This document shows positions 41,898 through 44,889 of a DNA stretch of 44,889 nucleotides, piece after piece. Each line of letters starts with the position of its first letter. Position 1 is the stretch's first letter. Under the pieces are notes generated by a model. That model was given only the letters and a program-made list of their open reading frames with translations. It was not told the DNA's origin and did not search any database. The stretch is taken from the NCBI GenBank assembly GCA_003554665.1, contig PWGY01000267.1, forward strand, positions 1 to 44,889, given 5' to 3'. Position numbers and translations under genes: made by a program. Source of the stretch: Bacteroidales bacterium. Its GTDB lineage: Bacteria > Bacteroidota > Bacteroidia > Bacteroidales > UBA7960.

Positions 41898-44889
41898 ATG
41901 AAGACTTTATTGTTATTCTTTTTGACAATACTGGCATTTGCCGGTAAGGTTTCCGCGACTGAATCATCCGTACGGTTTATTTCGGACCCCGCACTCTCTC
42001 CCGACGGACAGCATGTTGTGTTTGTATACGACAATGACCTTTGGGAAGTACCGGTTTCCGGAGGCCGGGCCCTTCGGCTTACAGCCATGGATGGCATGGA
42101 GTCACTGCCCCGGTATTCACCCGACGGAGATTGGATCGCATTTTCCGGTACCGTTGATGGAAATACAAATGTGTATCTGATGCCGGCGGGAGGCGGTGAG
42201 ATTACCCAGTTAACTTTTCATCAGGCATTTGACAGGGTGGACTCCTGGTCCTGGGATGGCCGGTATATATACTTCCATTCTTCACGGGAGAATATGAGTT
42301 CGGTTTACCGGGTCGGAATCAACGGCGGTACCCCTGACAGGATTTATGGCCATTATTTTAACATTCCCCATCATGCGGTGGAACACCCGGAAACAGGGGC
42401 ACTGATCTTTACCGAATCCTGGGAGAGCCTCAACCAGCCCCAGCGTAAGCGTTACCGGGGGGCTCACCGTCCTGACCTTCTGTCTTATCATGCCGGGAGT
42501 GAAACCTTTGAAAAACTGACAGATTTTGAGGGCAAAGATCTCTGGCCCACCATTGACCGGGCAGGTAATGTGTACTTTGCGTCTGACGAGGCCAATGAGG
42601 AGTATAACTTATATACACTGAAAGATGGCGAAAAAATGGCTCTGACGCAGTTTGATACATCCATCGGACGTCCTCAGGTGAGTGCCAATGGGGAGAAGGT
42701 GGTATTTGAAAAGGATTATCAATTGCATGTGTATGATGTTGCTTCCGGAGAAACAGTTAAACCGGAGGTGCGTCTTTTTTCGAAGAACACCTTGTCGATG
42801 GATCAGGATTTTGATGTCCGTGACAATATTACCTGGTTTGATGTGTCGCCCGACAATGAGAAACTTGCTTTTGTTTCACGGGGTGAGTTGTTCGTTTCGG
42901 ATATTGGGGGGCGTTTTATCCGCCAGCTGAAGGTGGATCCTTCAGAGCGGGTAACAGAGGTAGTCTGGGGAGCAGATAACAGCACCCTCTATTATTTTCG
43001 TACGGAAAATGGATGGACCAATTTATTTTCAATTCGTGCCGACGGATCAGGAAGTGAGCAGGCCCTGGATCAGAATACCGCCTCAGATCGCTTGTTGTCG
43101 CTGAGTCCGGATCGTAAAAAGGGGGTTTACCTCAGTGGCCGTGAAAAGGTAAAACTGCTTGATCTTGAGGAGCAAAACACACGGGTTATTGCGGAGGCAG
43201 AGCTTTGGGGTTTTCAGAATTCACCCCCCGGGTTTTCACCCGACGGGCGTTACGTGTTGTTTACCGCCTATCATAATTTCGAACAAAACATCCATATCCA
43301 TGATTTAGAGAACAATCAATCCATTCAGTTGACCAGTACCGGGATGTCAGAGCGTACCCCTTTCTGGTCTCCTTGTGGTAAGTTCATTTATTTCACCACC
43401 GACAGGTACCAGCCCAACTATCCCCGGGGAAACACCAGCGATCGTTTGTACCGGATTCCCCTTTACCGCTTTGCAGAACCTCTCCGGTCTGAGCGATTCG
43501 ATGCCATGTTTGAGGGAGAGGAAATACAGGAGTCGTATGCACCTCGTATCCGCATAGATAAGGATGGCATGGCCGAGCGCTGGGAGCCGTTGCGTCTGGC
43601 AAACCTTGGAAGACAATGGGCCCCGCATGTGTTCCCCTACAACGATCACCAGGTGTTGTTTTTTACTTCCAATCATGACAAAGGGAGGTGGGCCTTATGG
43701 ATGGCTGAAGTTGAGCCCTTTGAAAGTCTCCGTCCTGAGCCCGTCGAAGGGCCTTCTCCCGGGCAGGAAATCCGTATTGTGGAAGCGGACGGTCAGTTTT
43801 ATGTGCTTGCCGATGGAAATATTCAACGGATTCTTCCCGGTTCAGGACGAATGGAGGCCATTGACCTGCAACACCGCTTCCAGCGCAACCTGGCCAGGGA
43901 GTTTTCCCAGATCTTTTATGAAACCTGGGCAGCTCTGGATGAAAACTTTTACGAGGAAAACTTCCATGGGGTTGACTGGGAGGAAATGCGTGACCGTTAT
44001 GCGTCTCATTTGCCCTTTGTTCACACCAGAGATAATTTAAGGCGACTGGTGAATGATATGCTGGGAGAACTCAATGCTTCCCACACAGGGTTTAGCAGTT
44101 CTGGCGATGAGGAGTCTCCCTTTTATTCTGCTTATACGGCAGAGACCGGTATTGTCTTTTCCGGTCAGAACCCGTTTGAGGTTAAACGGGTTCTGACCGG
44201 CAGCAACCTGGATTTAACCGATCAGGTGGTCAGGGAGGGAGATGTTCTGCTTTCGGTGAATGGAAGGACCGCTGAGTCAGGAAGTAACCGGAATCATCTG
44301 TTTTACTTTTCAAGCAGGCCCGAAGAACTTGAAATGCGGTTTGATCGCGGGGGAGAGGAGATCCTTGTGAGAATGAAGCCTCATACACCTTCTCAGATTG
44401 ACAACCTGCATTATGATGAATGGATTGCCGGCAACCGCAGAATTGTTGAGGAAAGAACAGACGGGAGAGTTGGTTATGTCTTTATGAAGAACATGTCTGC
44501 GGGAGCGCTGAATCAGTTTTTGATTGATATGTCAACCCATGCCAGGAATAAAGAGGCGCTGATTTTTGACATCCGGTTCAATCGCGGGGGAAATGTGCAT
44601 GATGATGTACTGCAGTTTCTGTCACAGAAATCATACCTGACTTGGCGTTACCGGGAGGGGGAAGATGCTCCTCAGCCCAATTTTACCCCGTCAGACGGGC
44701 CGGTTGTGATGCTGATCAATGAGCGCAGTCTGAGTGATGCTGAAATGACGGCACAGGGATTTCGTGAGCTGGAACTTGGGCCAATCATCGGTACGGAAAC
44801 CTACCGCTGGATCATTTTTACTTCTGGTAAGACAATGGTGGATGGATCTTCCACCCGTTTGCCCAGCTGGGGTTGCTACAGTCTGGACG
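41898..44889 (+). CDS. Tricorn-like protease, C-terminus cut by the window end
   Basis: The protein starts with a signal peptide (MKTLLLFFLTILAFAGKVSA) and continues open for 997 codons to the window end. The first two thirds are beta-propeller repeats (many SPDG...F/Y strands, as in ALSPDGQ and GFSPDGRYV). A PDZ domain and a Tricorn core/S41-type serine protease domain follow. By comparison with archaeal tricorn, Ser728-His729 (NASHTGF) matches its Ser-His pair and Ser946-Asp947 (RSLSDAEM) its Ser-Asp pair; the final Glu would be downstream. It should degrade peptides in the periplasm. Residues about 611-619 (SLRPEPVEG) look like an inserted repeat. Confidence 0.9.
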   Translation, partial: MKTLLLFFLTILAFAGKVSATESSVRFISDPALSPDGQHVVFVYDNDLWEVPVSGGRALRLTAMDGMESLPRYSPDGDWIAFSGTVDGNTNVYLMPAGGGEITQLTFHQAFDRVDSWSWDGRYIYFHSSRENMSSVYRVGINGGTPDRIYGHYFNIPHHAVEHPETGALIFTESWESLNQPQRKRYRGAHRPDLLSYHAGSETFEKLTDFEGKDLWPTIDRAGNVYFASDEANEEYNLYTLKDGEKMALTQFDTSIGRPQVSANGEKVVFEKDYQLHVYDVASGETVKPEVRLFSKNTLSMDQDFDVRDNITWFDVSPDNEKLAFVSRGELFVSDIGGRFIRQLKVDPSERVTEVVWGADNSTLYYFRTENGWTNLFSIRADGSGSEQALDQNTASDRLLSLSPDRKKGVYLSGREKVKLLDLEEQNTRVIAEAELWGFQNSPPGFSPDGRYVLFTAYHNFEQNIHIHDLENNQSIQLTSTGMSERTPFWSPCGKFIYFTTDRYQPNYPRGNTSDRLYRIPLYRFAEPLRSERFDAMFEGEEIQESYAPRIRIDKDGMAERWEPLRLANLGRQWAPHVFPYNDHQVLFFTSNHDKGRWALWMAEVEPFESLRPEPVEGPSPGQEIRIVEADGQFYVLADGNIQRILPGSGRMEAIDLQHRFQRNLAREFSQIFYETWAALDENFYEENFHGVDWEEMRDRYASHLPFVHTRDNLRRLVNDMLGELNASHTGFSSSGDEESPFYSAYTAETGIVFSGQNPFEVKRVLTGSNLDLTDQVVREGDVLLSVNGRTAESGSNRNHLFYFSSRPEELEMRFDRGGEEILVRMKPHTPSQIDNLHYDEWIAGNRRIVEERTDGRVGYVFMKNMSAGALNQFLIDMSTHARNKEALIFDIRFNRGGNVHDDVLQFLSQKSYLTWRYREGEDAPQPNFTPSDGPVVMLINERSLSDAEMTAQGFRELELGPIIGTETYRWIIFTSGKTMVDGSSTRLPSWGCYSLD
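43731..43750. repeat. In-frame copy of a widespread short repeat (LRPEPVEG type)
   Basis: CGTCCTGAGCCCGTCGAAGG matches, from memory, a short imperfectly palindromic repeat common in many bacterial genomes (reverse: CCTTCGACNNGCTCAGGACG). In this frame it reads RPEPVEG between two propeller strands of the tricorn-like protein, with no frameshift. No other copy was noticed in the window. Confidence 0.55.

Noticed and set aside
1..44889. Search for tRNA genes, CRISPR arrays, transposases, phage genes and defence islands
   Set aside because: None was seen on reading; all gaps are short and every large frame fits a chromosomal family.

Overview
The window reads as ordinary chromosomal DNA of a Bacteroidota bacterium, probably of the order Bacteroidales or Marinilabiliales. 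The evidence is the fused SecDF, the FeoA-FeoB fusion with its small Cys-rich partner, a DUF3822 gene joined to rsmD, the gene order NUDIX-pyrE-SRPBCC-birA-rsfS-ftsH-LUD-DUF2007-cdsA-psd, and repeated TAnnTTTG boxes (the -7 element of Bacteroidota promoters) just upstream of genes. Shine-Dalgarno sequences are mostly weak. No tRNA, rRNA, CRISPR array, phage or intact insertion sequence was seen. Almost every gene belongs to a known family, so novelty lies in small details rather than one large island.

Region 1 (1-8122): lptD (outer-membrane LPS assembly) faces a malate/lactate-type dehydrogenase. A small membrane-anchored protein and a DUF3822 protein follow, running into rsmD, then coaD and a thioredoxin-fold protein with a Cys-x-x-Ser site. 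The membrane protein/DUF3822 pair resembles a PilN- or PilO-like plus PilM-like pair and is the best candidate here for an undescribed system.

Region 2 (8127-18490): a housekeeping block for pyrimidine synthesis (pyrE), biotin ligation (birA), ribosome silencing (rsfS), membrane proteolysis (ftsH), an orphan LUD protein and phospholipid synthesis (cdsA, psd), followed on the other strand by a HAD phosphatase and recQ.

Region 3 (18608-25430): feoAB-type ferrous iron uptake, a spacer with a 21-bp perfect tandem duplication, an AHSA1-type protein, a divergent YchF-like P-loop ATPase, a short orphan coding-like fragment, the RNA ligase RtcB, and a convergent NYN-nuclease/cold-shock-domain protein.

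Region 4 (25720-36865): hisS and hutH, then ppdK on the opposite strand sharing a bidirectional terminator with hutH; an unrecognised 234-aa protein; a tiny winged-helix protein and a SanA-like protein; a four-gene 2-oxoacid:ferredoxin oxidoreductase operon; and a retropepsin-like protein. Histidine breakdown, ferredoxin-linked 2-oxoacid oxidation, PPDK and the two large peptidases at the right end fit an organism that ferments or respires peptides and amino acids.

Region 5 (36961-44889): secDF with a strongly acidic insertion, an exported M28 aminopeptidase, a strong intrinsic terminator fused to a possible promoter, and a tricorn-like protease that runs off the window and carries what looks like an in-frame copy of a widespread short repeat.
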